DNA of 64,000 nucleotides from Allobosea thiooxidans (GCF_900168195.1 NZ_FUYX01000018.1:1-64000), one strand, 5' to 3'. Positions 35,362-44,430 are shown, counted from the stretch's first letter. Notes: a model not told the origin generated them from the sequence alone. Numbers and translations are program-made.

Positions 35362-35816
35362 TCGAACAGCGTCTTGTCGAGCTCGGCATCGCATTGCCCG
35401 AGGCGGCGTCCCCTTCCTTCAACTATGTGCCGGTGACCCTGTATCGGGGCGTCGCCTATGTCGCCGGCCAGCTGCCCAAAGTCGACGGCGAGATCCGGAT
35501 CCGCGGCAAGGCGGGAGGGGAGGTCTCCCTGGAGACCGCGCGGGGCGAGGCCCGCATCTGCATCCTCCAGGGATTGGCCTGCCTCAAGCAGGCGCTGGGA
35601 TCGCTCGACCGAATCGAGCGCGTGCTCAAGGTCACCGGCTTCGTCGCATCGGCCGCCGGCTTCAACGACCAGCCGAAAGTCCTCGACGCAGCTTCGGATC
35701 TGCTGGGCGAGATCCTGGGCGAAGCCGGCCGCCATGCGCGTTCCGCCGTCGGCGTGGCGGAGTTGCCGCGCGATGCGAGCGTCGAGATCGAACTGGTCGT
35801 CGCCTACCGCGACTGA
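35358..35816 (+). CDS. RidA/YjgF-family protein
   Basis: A 152-residue small protein of the YjgF/RidA clan, longer than the ~130-residue RidA because of an N-terminal helix, typical of the subgroup often found in catabolic operons. YVAGQLP, GFVASAAGFNDQPKVLD and ARSAVGVAELPRDASVEIEL are the family blocks; the Arg of archetypal RidA (for imine hydrolysis) is replaced in this group, so deaminase activity is uncertain. ATGA overlap with the epimerase. Confidence 0.85.
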   Translation: MIEQRLVELGIALPEAASPSFNYVPVTLYRGVAYVAGQLPKVDGEIRIRGKAGGEVSLETARGEARICILQGLACLKQALGSLDRIERVLKVTGFVASAAGFNDQPKVLDAASDLLGEILGEAGRHARSAVGVAELPRDASVEIELVVAYRD

Positions 35817-35906
35817 TCTTGCGGAAGAGGGGAGCCGGCCAACGGGCGCCCGGCCTTCCCCTGGATTCAACGATCCGAACCGGAGCCCGGTGAGGGGAGA
35901 ACAACA

Positions 35907-37499
35907 GTGACGCGTTTCGATATCCCAGGCGCGATCGACCGCCGGGCCTTCCTGGCCTTTGGCGGTCTGGCCGTCGCCGCTGCCGTGATCGGCCCCGCCG
36001 GTGCGGCCGAACTCTACGGGCCGAAGCCGACGGGAGCGAAGACCGGCGGTACGCTCAATATGGGTCTGCTCGTCGAGCCGCCCGGCCTCGATCCGTTCCA
36101 TCAGGCCGCGGATGCCCGCATCCGCCTGACCGTGCTGATCTATCAGGGCCTGTTCTATGAGAGCCCCGAAGGCACGGCGATGCCGCTGCTGGCCGAGGGC
36201 TTCGATCTCTCCGGCGACCGGCTCGTCTACACGGTGCGGTTGCGCAAGGGCGTCAAGTTCCACACCGGCCAGCCGATGACGGCGAAGGACGTCGCCTATA
36301 GCTACAACTACATCAGGGATCCCAAGAACGGCTCGCCGGGCGCCGGCGACTTCGCGATGATCACGGCAGTCGAGGCCGTGGATGACGCGACCGTCAAGAT
36401 CACGATCTCGGCGCCCAACGCGGCTTTGCCGATGACGCTCGGCAACAAGTACGGTGGCGTCGTTCCGGCCGGGTATTTCGACGATCCCGAAGCCAAGACC
36501 AAGCTGAACCAGGCGAGCGTCGGAACCGGGCCGTTCAAGCTCTCGGAGTTCAAGCCGAACAGCAATGCGACGCTGGTACGCAATCCGGATTACTGGGAAC
36601 CCGGCGTGCCCTATCTGGATCGGATCAACTTCATCTTCGTGCCGAATGCCGCGAGCCTGCTGGTCGGCCTGCGCAACAAGCGGATCGACATCGCGACCCT
36701 GGCCCGGCCTCAGGACGTGAAGCAGGTCGAGGGCGTCGCCGGCCTGACCGTCGAGAGGAAACCCTCCTTCAATCAGAAGGCAATCGACCTCGGCGCCGAG
36801 CTGAAGCCGCTCGACGACGAGCGGGTCCGGCGCGCCATCGCGCTCGCGGTCGACAAGGACGAGATCATGCGGGCCTCGATCGGCGGCCTCGGCAACGTAA
36901 TCGGGACGATGGTCGCCGGCATGCAGGACAGCTGGGGGGCGCCGGCCGACAAGCTGGCGAACCAGAAGGTCGACATCGCCGCCGCCAAGAAGCTGCTGGC
37001 CGAAGCCGGGCATCCGGACGGCTTCGATCTCACCCTGACGACGATCATCGGCTATGACTGGATGGACGCCGCCGGCGTGATCCTGCGCGAGCAGCTCGGG
37101 AAGGTCGGGATCCGGCTCGCCATCCAGCGGGTCGAGCTCGGAGTCTGGGTGAAGAACTTCCAGTCGAAGCAGATGGGATTCACGTTCAACGACTGGGCCA
37201 CGGTCCCCGATCCGAACCTGTTGTTCTATCGGCATTTCCACAAGGCACCGGAGGGCGCGGACTTCCGGAACTGGAAGAACGACGCGGCCAGCAAGCTGCT
37301 CGACGAGGGACGGGTCGAGAGCGACCCGGCCAAGCGGCGCGACATCTATGTGCGCTACCAGCAGGTCATGGCCGAAAGCGTACCGACCATCATGCTATTC
37401 TCGGCGGATCATGTCGTGGTCCGCGGCCAGAAGGTGCAGAACTACGACCAGCATCCGACGGGCTGGTATTACGGCCTGGCCCGCACCTGGATCTCCTGA
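35907..37499 (+). CDS. Peptide/nickel-type ABC transporter binding protein
   Basis: A 530-residue family-5 solute-binding protein (DppA/OppA type). The N-terminus has a twin-arginine-like signal (DRRAFLAFGGLAVAAAVIG) with cleavage near residue 34. LVYTVRLRKGVKFHTGQPMTAKDVAYS is the family signature. GTG start at 35907, 90 bases after ridA. A perfect 22-base palindrome follows the stop and separates it from the permeases. Ligands of this family include peptides, opines and sugar acids; the context suggests a carbohydrate-acid-like one. Confidence 0.93.
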   Translation: MTRFDIPGAIDRRAFLAFGGLAVAAAVIGPAGAAELYGPKPTGAKTGGTLNMGLLVEPPGLDPFHQAADARIRLTVLIYQGLFYESPEGTAMPLLAEGFDLSGDRLVYTVRLRKGVKFHTGQPMTAKDVAYSYNYIRDPKNGSPGAGDFAMITAVEAVDDATVKITISAPNAALPMTLGNKYGGVVPAGYFDDPEAKTKLNQASVGTGPFKLSEFKPNSNATLVRNPDYWEPGVPYLDRINFIFVPNAASLLVGLRNKRIDIATLARPQDVKQVEGVAGLTVERKPSFNQKAIDLGAELKPLDDERVRRAIALAVDKDEIMRASIGGLGNVIGTMVAGMQDSWGAPADKLANQKVDIAAAKKLLAEAGHPDGFDLTLTTIIGYDWMDAAGVILREQLGKVGIRLAIQRVELGVWVKNFQSKQMGFTFNDWATVPDPNLLFYRHFHKAPEGADFRNWKNDAASKLLDEGRVESDPAKRRDIYVRYQQVMAESVPTIMLFSADHVVVRGQKVQNYDQHPTGWYYGLARTWIS

Positions 37500-37510
37500 A
37501 CCACCCACAC

Positions 37511-37532
37511 GGCCCCCGAGCGCTCGGGGGCC
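37511..37532 (+). terminator. Perfect hairpin between binding-protein and permease genes
   Basis: A 22-base perfect palindrome with arms GGCCCCCGAGC/GCTCGGGGGCC starts 12 bases after the binding-protein stop. Such hairpins often stabilise the upstream mRNA and partly terminate, giving more binding protein than permease. Confidence 0.7.
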
Positions 37533-37589
37533 ATTCTTGGCGCGGCTCCCGGTCGGCCGCGCCGCCAGATCCAGGAAACGCGGATTTCT

Positions 37590-38534
37590 ATGGGCGTCTA
37601 CATTGCAAAACGATTGGCCGCGTCGGCGGTGACGGCGCTGCTCACTTCGATCGTGGTCTTTCTTCTGGTGCGCTCCGTCCCGGGTGACGTCGTCGGACAG
37701 ATGCTGGGACAGACGAGCGATCCCGTCGCGGCGAAGGCCCTGCGCGAGTTCTTCGGCCTCGACCAGCCGGTCTGGCGGCAATACGCCAACTGGCTCGGAC
37801 GAGTTCTCGCAGGCGATTTCGGCACGAGCTGGACGCGCGGCCAACCGGTGATGGGCATGGTCGGCTCGGCGCTCGGCGTCACGATCCAGCTTGCCGCCGC
37901 CACGCTCGTCCTCGCTACGGCGATCGGGGTGCCGCTCGGGATTCTCGCGGCGATCTACGAGGGGCGGGCGCCCGACCGGATCGTGCAAGCCTTCAACCTG
38001 CTCGGGCTCGCGGCCCCGGTCTTTTGGATCGGGCTGATGCTGCTCGTCGGCATGTCCTCAAGCTTCGATTGGTCGCCACCGCTGATGTATGTGCCGCTGC
38101 ATGAATCGGTCAGCGAAAACCTGTCGATCATCGCCTTGCCGGTGCTGAGCCTGGCCCTGCTGCAGGCGGCGGCCTACAGCCAGTTCGTTCGACAGAGCAT
38201 CGTCTCGGCGCTGGGGCAGGACTATGTCCGCACCGCCGTCGCCAAGGGTCTGTCGACTCGGACGGTCTTCTTCCGGCACCTGCTCCGCAATATCGGCATT
38301 CCGCTCGTCACCTTCATGGGCCTGATCCTGATCCAGATCCTCGGCGGCGCGGTGATCATCGAAAGCCTGTTCGCCTTGCCCGGGCTCGGCCGGCTTCTGC
38401 TGTCCTCGATCGAGACCCGCGACTATCCCGTGCTGCAGGCAGGGCTTCTCGTCGTCGTCGTCATCGCCATGCTCGTCAATCTCGTAGTCGACCTCTCCTA
38501 CCGGATCATCGATCCGCGGGTCCGGCTGAGTTAG
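37590..38534 (+). CDS. Peptide-type ABC transporter permease, DppB-like
   Basis: A 314-residue permease with about six membrane segments; MGVYIAKRLAASAVTALLTS is the standard DppB N-terminus and DYVRTAVAKGLSTRTVFF is the ATPase-contact EAA loop. It is seven bases before the partner permease. No ATPase genes follow, so the system must borrow ATPases encoded elsewhere. Confidence 0.93.
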   Translation: MGVYIAKRLAASAVTALLTSIVVFLLVRSVPGDVVGQMLGQTSDPVAAKALREFFGLDQPVWRQYANWLGRVLAGDFGTSWTRGQPVMGMVGSALGVTIQLAAATLVLATAIGVPLGILAAIYEGRAPDRIVQAFNLLGLAAPVFWIGLMLLVGMSSSFDWSPPLMYVPLHESVSENLSIIALPVLSLALLQAAAYSQFVRQSIVSALGQDYVRTAVAKGLSTRTVFFRHLLRNIGIPLVTFMGLILIQILGGAVIIESLFALPGLGRLLLSSIETRDYPVLQAGLLVVVVIAMLVNLVVDLSYRIIDPRVRLS

Positions 38535-38541
38535 GTCTCCG

Positions 38542-39402
38542 ATGAACGCCTCATCTGTCGATCCCACCTTTCGCCAGCGGGTCGCGAAGCATGCACGCCG
38601 GCTGCGGCATGAACCGGACCTGTTGATCGGACTGGTTCTCTCTAGCTTCGTGTTGCTCGTGGTCCTGTTTCCGGGCCTGTTCGCCGGTCATTCGCCCTTG
38701 GCGGTGAATGTCGACCGGGCCATGGAGGCACCGTCCGCGACGCACCTCTTCGGCACCGACGACGTCGGCCGCGACGTCCTCGCGCGAGTCGTCTACGGCG
38801 CCCGCATCACGCTTTCGATATGCGCTTCCGCACTGGTCCTGGCGGCCGTGATCGGCGGTGCGCTCGGCCTGCTGTCCGGCTTCGTCGGCGGGCGGATCGA
38901 CATGCTGTTCGGCCGGCTGATCGATGTGGTTCTCAGCTTCCCGCCGATCATCTTCGGCGTGATGGTCACCGGCATATTGGGGCCGAAGACCACGAATCTG
39001 ATCTTCGCGCTCACCGTGGTCTATGTGCCGCTGTTCTTCCGGATCGCCCGCTCGGGCGCCATGGCCGAAGCCGGCATGATCTATGTCGAGGCAGCCCGCA
39101 GCATGGGGTTGTCGCAGGGGCGCATCCTCCTGCGGCACGTCGCCCGGAACGTACTGCCTGTGATCCTCGTCCAGTGCATGGTCCTGTTCCCGCTGGTGCT
39201 GCAGATTCAGTCGGCACTGGGCTTCCTCGGGCTCGGCGTGCAGCCGCCGACTCCGGACTGGGGCGCCATCCTGCAGCAGGGCAAGGACTACATCCTGCTG
39301 GCGCCCTGGATGTCGGCCTTTCCCGGGCTGGCGATCCTGATCACGGCGCTCGCGCTGATGCTCGTCGGCCGCGGCCTGCAGCGGCGGATGGACCGGCGCT
39401 AG
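38542..39402 (+). CDS. Peptide-type ABC transporter permease, DppC-like
   Basis: A 286-residue permease of the DppC group: LFGTDDVGRDVLARVVYGARITL is the hallmark, followed by about five membrane segments and the EAARSMGLSQGRILLRH contact loop. It ends the transporter cluster; 114 bases later comes the GntR gene on the other strand. DppD/DppF-type ATPases, normally next in order, are absent. Confidence 0.93.
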   Translation: MNASSVDPTFRQRVAKHARRLRHEPDLLIGLVLSSFVLLVVLFPGLFAGHSPLAVNVDRAMEAPSATHLFGTDDVGRDVLARVVYGARITLSICASALVLAAVIGGALGLLSGFVGGRIDMLFGRLIDVVLSFPPIIFGVMVTGILGPKTTNLIFALTVVYVPLFFRIARSGAMAEAGMIYVEAARSMGLSQGRILLRHVARNVLPVILVQCMVLFPLVLQIQSALGFLGLGVQPPTPDWGAILQQGKDYILLAPWMSAFPGLAILITALALMLVGRGLQRRMDRR

Positions 39403-39516
39403 GGCATCGGGCCGAAAAGCCGAGCGCGGTTGTCGCGAAGAGCCGATGCAAGATCAAGGACCTGAATCGCCGGACCGAACACGGTGCTCAGTCCGACAAT
39501 CCAGGGCCGGTCCCGC

Positions 39517-40236
39517 TCAGCTTTCGCTGACCGACATCAGGGTCCGCAGCAGATAGCTGCTGATCAGCTCGCGCGCCTTGGCCGCGTCGCGCTTCTGCAG
39601 CGCCTCGACGATCCGGGCGTTGTCCCGCGCCGCCGCTTCGCGGACGGCGCTGATCGGCAGCGGATGCCCGCCCGGGCGGCCCCAGCCGGACCTGCGCCGC
39701 GATTCGATAATCCGCTCGAACACCGAAATCAGGAAGCCGTTATGGGAGGCACGGACGATTGCGAGATGCAGCGCGTATTTGGCTTCCTTGAACTCGCTCC
39801 AGCTCCCGGCATTGCGCAGCGCCTCGAGATAGGCGGAGAGAGCGGCAAGATCCTGCTCGCTGGCCCGCTCGGCGACCAGCTCCGCCAGCATCGGCTCGAA
39901 CATCAGCCGGGCCTCGAGCAGTTCGCCCAGGCTGAACTCGGGCTGCGACGCGCGCGCCTCCGCTTCCTTTGCCTTGTTGCGCGCCACGAAAGTGCCGCGT
40001 CCGACATGCCGGATGATCAGCCCTTCGTCAGCGAGCTGGTTCATGGTCTTGCGCACCGTGTTGCGCGCCGCGCCGAAGCGCGTCGCCAGGGCGCGCTCCG
40101 TCGGCAGGCGCGTGCCGGTACGCAGCTGCCCCTCGACGATCGAGCTTCTCAGGCTCTGGTAGATGGCATCGCTATCGGAGTCCGATTTGAGCCGCGGGCT
40201 GGTCTGGTCCGGTTGTCTCGCCAGATTGTCGATCAT
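39517..40236 (-). CDS. GntR-family regulator (FadR/FCD type)
   Basis: A 239-residue repressor: N-terminal winged HTH (residues about 25-90; TERALATRFGAARNTVRKTM) and an all-helical FCD effector domain (about 100-230) with conserved Asp/His metal or ligand residues (HLAIVRASHN). Such regulators respond to carboxylates and usually control the adjacent operons. It is divergent from the ThDP enzyme gene, with TGGT/ACCA-type palindromes in between, and adjoins the transporter genes. Confidence 0.92.
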   Translation of the reverse strand: MIDNLARQPDQTSPRLKSDSDSDAIYQSLRSSIVEGQLRTGTRLPTERALATRFGAARNTVRKTMNQLADEGLIIRHVGRGTFVARNKAKEAEARASQPEFSLGELLEARLMFEPMLAELVAERASEQDLAALSAYLEALRNAGSWSEFKEAKYALHLAIVRASHNGFLISVFERIIESRRRSGWGRPGGHPLPISAVREAAARDNARIVEALQKRDAAKARELISSYLLRTLMSVSES

Positions 40237-40358
40237 GTTTGGTCTGATTTGGTTCCGCCAATGAGATTATCGATACATCATTCGAACTCGATGTTCAAAA
40301 GCCCCGCACGGGAGGCGGCGCACAGGGTTCGGAGGATCATTGGTTGCGTTTGGGTAAG

Positions 40359-40374
40359 ATTGGTTTAAACCAAT
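40359..40374. promoter_or_regulatory. Perfect palindrome, likely GntR operator
   Basis: ATTGGTTTAAACCAAT is a perfect 16-base palindrome 30 bases upstream of the ThDP gene; its TGGT...ACCA core matches the general GntR/FadR pattern. Related TTGGT half-sites occur at about 40240-40260 and 40338-40345. Confidence 0.65.
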
Positions 40375-40403
40375 GCAGCCGATGTGAACGCGAGGATTCT
40401 GCC

Positions 40404-42104
40404 ATGGGTCAGCAAGAGGGACGGACAGGAGCGCAGATCCTGGTCGACTGTCTGAGATTGCAGGCCGTCGACCGGGTCTTCTGCGTCCCCGGTGAGAGCT
40501 ACATCTCGGTTCTCGACGCCCTCCACGATGTCCGCGACGAGATCGACCTCGTCGTGTGCCGACAGGAGGGCGGCGCGGCCAATATGGCGGAGGCGCATGG
40601 CAAGCTGACGGGGCGTCCGGGCATCTGCTTCGTCACGCGCGGGCCCGGCGCGACCAACGCCTCGATCGGCGTCCACACCGCCTTCCAGGATTCGACGCCG
40701 ATGATCCTGTTCATCGGCCAGGTCGGCCGGGACTTCTCGGACCGGGAAGGCTTCCAAGAGGTCGACTTCCGGGCCATGTTCGCACCCTTGGCCAAATGGG
40801 CCGCGCAAATCGAGGATGCGTCCCGCATTCCCGAATACCTTCATCGCGCCTTTCAGACGGCGATGGCCGGGAGGCCCGGCCCGGTGGTTCTGGCCCTTCC
40901 GGAGGATATGCTCGCCGAGGTCGTCGAGGCCGATCTCGATCTCGGCCGCCGCGCCGAGGCCGTCGCATCCGCGGCCCGTCCGGACCAGATCGAGCAGGTG
41001 ATGTCGCTGCTCGCCAAGGCGCGGAAGCCGATGGTGATCGCCGGCGGCGGCGGCTGGACCGAGCAGGCGGGCCGGGATCTGGTCAGCTTCGCCAGCCGCA
41101 ACCAGCTGCCGGTGGCGGTATCGCTGCGCTGCCAGGACTATCTCCCGAACCGGGAGCCGTGTTTCGTCGGCCATTTCGGCATCGGCGCCGAGCCGAGCCT
41201 TGCCAGGCGCCTTGCCGAAGCAGACCTGCTTCTCGTCCTCGGGCCGCGTCTCGGCGAGATGACGACGGCGGGATACACGCTGCTGGTGCCGCCGCGACCG
41301 CGGGGCAAGGTCCTCGTCCACGCCCATTCCGACGCGAACGAGCTCGGCCGCGTCTATCAGGCCGATCTGCCGATCCATGCGGCCGCGGGCAGCGTCGCGG
41401 CGGCGCTCGCGGCCTGCGAACCGACGCCAGAGCCGGCCTGGGCCGCCTGGACCGCGGCCTGCCGGGCAGACTACGAGGCCAGCCTCGCACCATCGCCGCA
41501 ACCAGGTGCCGTGAATCTGGGCGAGGTCGTCGAACAGCTCAGGGCCGCCCTGCCGGACGAGACGATCATGTGTTCGGGCGCCGGGAACTACACCGGCTGG
41601 CTTCATCGCCACTGGCCGTTCAACAGCTATCGGACGCAGCTGGCGCCGACCTCCGGCGCGATGGGCTACGGCGTGCCGGCGGCCATCGCGGCGAAGCTCA
41701 CCTGCCCGGAACGCGAGGTGGTGTCGGTGGCCGGCGACGGCTGCTTCATGATGAACGGGCAGGAACTGGCGACAGCCGTGCAATACGGCCTGAAGATCCT
41801 CTTCATCGTGGTCAACAACGGCATGTACGGCACGATCCGCATGCACCAGGAGCGTCACTACCCGACCCGGGTCAGCGGCACGGCGCTGGTCAATCCGGAC
41901 TTCGTGACATTGGCGCGCGCCTATGGCCTGCACGCCGAGCGCGTGGAGCAGACCGCGGATTTCGAGGCGGCGCTGGAGCGCGCGCGCAAGGCTGCGGGAA
42001 GTGCGCTGATCGAGCTGGTCACCGACCCTGAGGCATTGTCCGTACGCAGCACGCTGTCGAAGCTGCGCAGCGCGTCCTTGGAACGCCTGGCGCCCGTCGC
42101 GTGA
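40404..42104 (+). CDS. Thiamine-diphosphate-dependent enzyme, acetolactate-synthase-like
   Basis: A 566-residue enzyme with the three-domain fold of the family. The catalytic glutamate is E55 (VVCRQEGGAANMAEA); the ThDP/Mg motif GDGCFMMNGQEL to VVNNGMYG is in the C-terminal domain. No ALS regulatory partner is encoded, and the context (GntR, alpha/beta hydrolase, cupin) is catabolic, so it is more likely a 2-oxo-acid decarboxylase or carboligase than biosynthetic IlvB. It follows an operator-like palindrome. Exact reaction unknown. Confidence 0.9.
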   Translation: MGQQEGRTGAQILVDCLRLQAVDRVFCVPGESYISVLDALHDVRDEIDLVVCRQEGGAANMAEAHGKLTGRPGICFVTRGPGATNASIGVHTAFQDSTPMILFIGQVGRDFSDREGFQEVDFRAMFAPLAKWAAQIEDASRIPEYLHRAFQTAMAGRPGPVVLALPEDMLAEVVEADLDLGRRAEAVASAARPDQIEQVMSLLAKARKPMVIAGGGGWTEQAGRDLVSFASRNQLPVAVSLRCQDYLPNREPCFVGHFGIGAEPSLARRLAEADLLLVLGPRLGEMTTAGYTLLVPPRPRGKVLVHAHSDANELGRVYQADLPIHAAAGSVAAALAACEPTPEPAWAAWTAACRADYEASLAPSPQPGAVNLGEVVEQLRAALPDETIMCSGAGNYTGWLHRHWPFNSYRTQLAPTSGAMGYGVPAAIAAKLTCPEREVVSVAGDGCFMMNGQELATAVQYGLKILFIVVNNGMYGTIRMHQERHYPTRVSGTALVNPDFVTLARAYGLHAERVEQTADFEAALERARKAAGSALIELVTDPEALSVRSTLSKLRSASLERLAPVA

Positions 42105-42136
42105 GTCAGTCGGCCCGATCCGGTTTTGAGGGAAAC

Positions 42137-43012
42137 ATGTCGAACGATCCGATTTGGGCTGGGCTCAGCCCCGAGGAACACGAGTTCCAGTACAATCCGC
42201 AGGCCGCGTTTCCGAACTTCAAGGATGCGCAGGCCGCGCGCGCGCCGGTCAACGCGGCGGCGCTGTCGAAGCTGCAGCGCCATGCCGATCTGGCCTATGG
42301 CGATCATCCCCTTCGAAAACTCGACATCTATCCCGCGGCGGGGGACGGCAAGGCCTCTGTCCATGTCTTCTTCCACGGCGGTTATTGGCGCGCACAGGAC
42401 AAGCAGAACTTTGCCTGCGTCGCCGCACCGCTCGTCGCGGCAGGGGTCACGACCGTCGTCGTCAATTACGAGCTCTGCCCAGGATCGACCCTCGATGGGG
42501 TCGCCGAGTCCGCGCTCGCGGCGCTGGGCTGGGTGAGCCGCGAGATCGCGCGGTTCGGCGGCGATCCGGGCCGCATCAGCCTGTCCGGCCATTCCGCCGG
42601 CGCCCACCTCGTCGCCGAATGCCTTGCGCATGACTGGTCGGCAGAGGGCGTCGATCCGGGCTCGATCGTCGGCGCGGTGCTCATCAGCGGCATCTACGAC
42701 CCCCGCCCCGTCATTGGCACCAGCGTCAACGCCGAGGTTCGCCTGACCGAGGACGTGGCGCGGCGCCGCGATGTCGAACGCCGCCCGGTGCGGGTCGGTT
42801 GCCCTGCGAGCCTGTTCGCCGGGGGCCTCGAGCCCTGGCACTGGGTCGACCAGACCTATCGCTACGCGCATCACCTGCACCGCAGCGGCGTGAACCCGGA
42901 GGTTCATGTCCTGCCGCGCTGGGGACATTTCGACATTCTGAACGACCTCGTCGAAGGCGAGGGACCGATCTCGAATGCGATCCTTCGCCAGGCCCTGCGC
43001 AGGCGGGACTGA
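42137..43012 (+). CDS. Alpha/beta hydrolase, kynurenine-formamidase-like
   Basis: A 291-residue serine hydrolase. HGGYW (residues 80-84) forms the oxyanion hole and the nucleophile is S153 in SGHSAGAH, with acid in the DPRP region and histidine in RWGHFD. The pattern HGGxW is typical of arylformamidase-like carboxylesterases, which act on esters and N-formyl compounds. Start at 42137 follows GAGGG; a GTG at 42101 overlapping the previous stop is the alternative. Co-transcribed with the ThDP gene. Confidence 0.88.
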   Translation: MSNDPIWAGLSPEEHEFQYNPQAAFPNFKDAQAARAPVNAAALSKLQRHADLAYGDHPLRKLDIYPAAGDGKASVHVFFHGGYWRAQDKQNFACVAAPLVAAGVTTVVVNYELCPGSTLDGVAESALAALGWVSREIARFGGDPGRISLSGHSAGAHLVAECLAHDWSAEGVDPGSIVGAVLISGIYDPRPVIGTSVNAEVRLTEDVARRRDVERRPVRVGCPASLFAGGLEPWHWVDQTYRYAHHLHRSGVNPEVHVLPRWGHFDILNDLVEGEGPISNAILRQALRRRD

Positions 43013-43046
43013 GGCACTTGGCGAGGCACGGGAGGAACTGCAGACC

Positions 43047-43667
43047 ATGAGCCGTCTCTTCAGAATGACCGCCTATGAGCTTTGCTCCGACGCCGTCATC
43101 CGGATGCAACCCGACACCGTGTCGGCCATCTTCGCCCGGCAGGGCGAGGCCGTCGTCGCGGATGAACGCGTCGCAGAGGATGGCGCGGCCTTTGCCCTCG
43201 CCGGGGACGCGCTTTCGAGCTCCGGCTGTGCCTGGCTTTTCGAGATCGGCCCCGCGGAAGCGAGGTTGCGCCGCGAGGAGGGCCTGCAGCCGATCCTGTC
43301 CCGCATCGCCACCGCGCCCGAGGGCGAGCTCATTCTGCGCATCGACAGGGTCGGCTCGGCAGCAGGTGCCCAGACACCGGCACACCGGCATCGCGGCCCG
43401 GGAATCCGCCGGCTCGTGAGCGGGCTGCTTCACGCCGAGGTCGGTGGGCATTTCGACCGGATCGAACCAGGCCAGGCCTGGTTCGAAAGCGGCCGCGAGG
43501 ACGTCGTCGGCACCAATGTCAGCGGTGGCGACAATTCCTTCGTGCGGGTGATGTTGCTGCCGTCGGAGCTGGCCGGCGGGGCGAGCTCGTTCGTGGCGGC
43601 TTCGCCCGTCGATGCGGCAAAGCCGCGGGCCGCGCGAATCCAGATCCTGGGAGAGCGGAAAATCTGA
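43047..43667 (+). CDS. Cupin-like protein of unknown function
   Basis: A 206-residue soluble protein. The C-terminal half (about 110-190) has the cupin pattern HRHRGPGIRRLVSGLLHAEVGG... then WFESGREDVVG, with His residues that may bind metal; the N-terminal half may be a second, degenerate cupin. GGAGG lies eleven bases before the start. It closes the ThDP-hydrolase gene group, starting 34 bases after the hydrolase stop. Possibly a dioxygenase or isomerase, but I cannot assign a function. Confidence 0.7.
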   Translation: MSRLFRMTAYELCSDAVIRMQPDTVSAIFARQGEAVVADERVAEDGAAFALAGDALSSSGCAWLFEIGPAEARLRREEGLQPILSRIATAPEGELILRIDRVGSAAGAQTPAHRHRGPGIRRLVSGLLHAEVGGHFDRIEPGQAWFESGREDVVGTNVSGGDNSFVRVMLLPSELAGGASSFVAASPVDAAKPRAARIQILGERKI

Positions 43668-43926
43668 CGGCGGGAACACGGCTGCGGAGACCGATCCAGA
43701 ATAGAGATGGCGGGACCATCGCCGGGCATGCGCCATCTCCAATCCCGTTGCCGCTCCACTCCGCGCGCCGACGCCGAGACCGATCGGGATCCAACGGCAG
43801 CACATTCTGTGCTGCTGTGGCGATAGTCGATCGGAGTCGATGATTTTGAGCTTTCTCACTGAAAGGCCGGAGCCAGGAGACTGCATTAACTGGCATCGTC
43901 TCCTGCCAATCCCAGCCCCGCAATAA

Positions 43927-44177
43927 TCAGCCGGGCAAGCATGCCGACTCGCTGGCGAAGCACTTGGCCAGGCAAAAGCTCAATGCCGGGCAGTTGGTCG
44001 CGCAATCCTCCCCTTGCCCTGATCAGTCGGGCGGCACGGCATGGCGCCGTCCATCGCCATTTCCACGGCGTTCGCGCGGCTGAGTCCGGCCGCAGCCGGA
44101 CCGACGAAGGCAGCCAGGATCGCGGCCGTGACGAACAGGGCCAGCACCAGACAATGCGCAACGAGCCGAAGCTTCAT
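43927..44177 (-). pseudogene. Frameshifted small cysteine-rich secreted protein
   Basis: The first frame (ATG 44177) gives a signal-peptide-like MKLRLVAHCLVLALFV ... AAFVGPAAAG and MDGAMPCRPTDQGKG, then stops in ~65 residues. After one base change of frame, minus-strand sequence reads DCATNCPALSFCLAKCFASE-SACLPG then stop (43927), a Cys pattern that fits a periplasmic Cys-rich protein. The break lies near 44000. About 85 residues when joined. The 260 bases from the cupin stop (43668) to here contain no clear gene. Confidence 0.6.
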
Positions 44178-44430
44178 GAGCCTGCATCGCCATGGCTCCG
44201 AAATCCACGAAAGGCCCTGCGCTTCAAGACGCCGTCAACGCCCGAGGAGAAGCCACTGGCGGAGTCGAAGTCGCTGCGGCTGTAGCCGGCGACGACACCG
44301 AAGCCACCGGCCGAGCGCTGGCGCCTGGCGGCGTTGCCGTCGCCAGCGGTTGCCCCAGGCGCCATAGCCCCGGCCCCAGACCGCGAAGCGATCCGTCCGC
44401 GGCAGCGGGCATCGCCCGCTCAGAGCGCGT
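44178..44430 (-). pseudogene. Autotransporter beta-barrel remnant
   Basis: Two minus-strand frames carry broken pieces of an autotransporter domain: RTDRFAVWGRGYGAWGN (about 44372-44405) in one frame and GDGNAARRQRSAGGFG followed by VVAGYSRSDFDSASGFSSG in another (about 44240-44345). Intact proteins read these in sequence (WGxGYGxWG, then DGNAA...GGF, then GYSRxxFD...SSG), so frameshifts and a short internal deletion are evident. The remainder of the protein is absent, so this is a decayed fragment. Confidence 0.62.
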
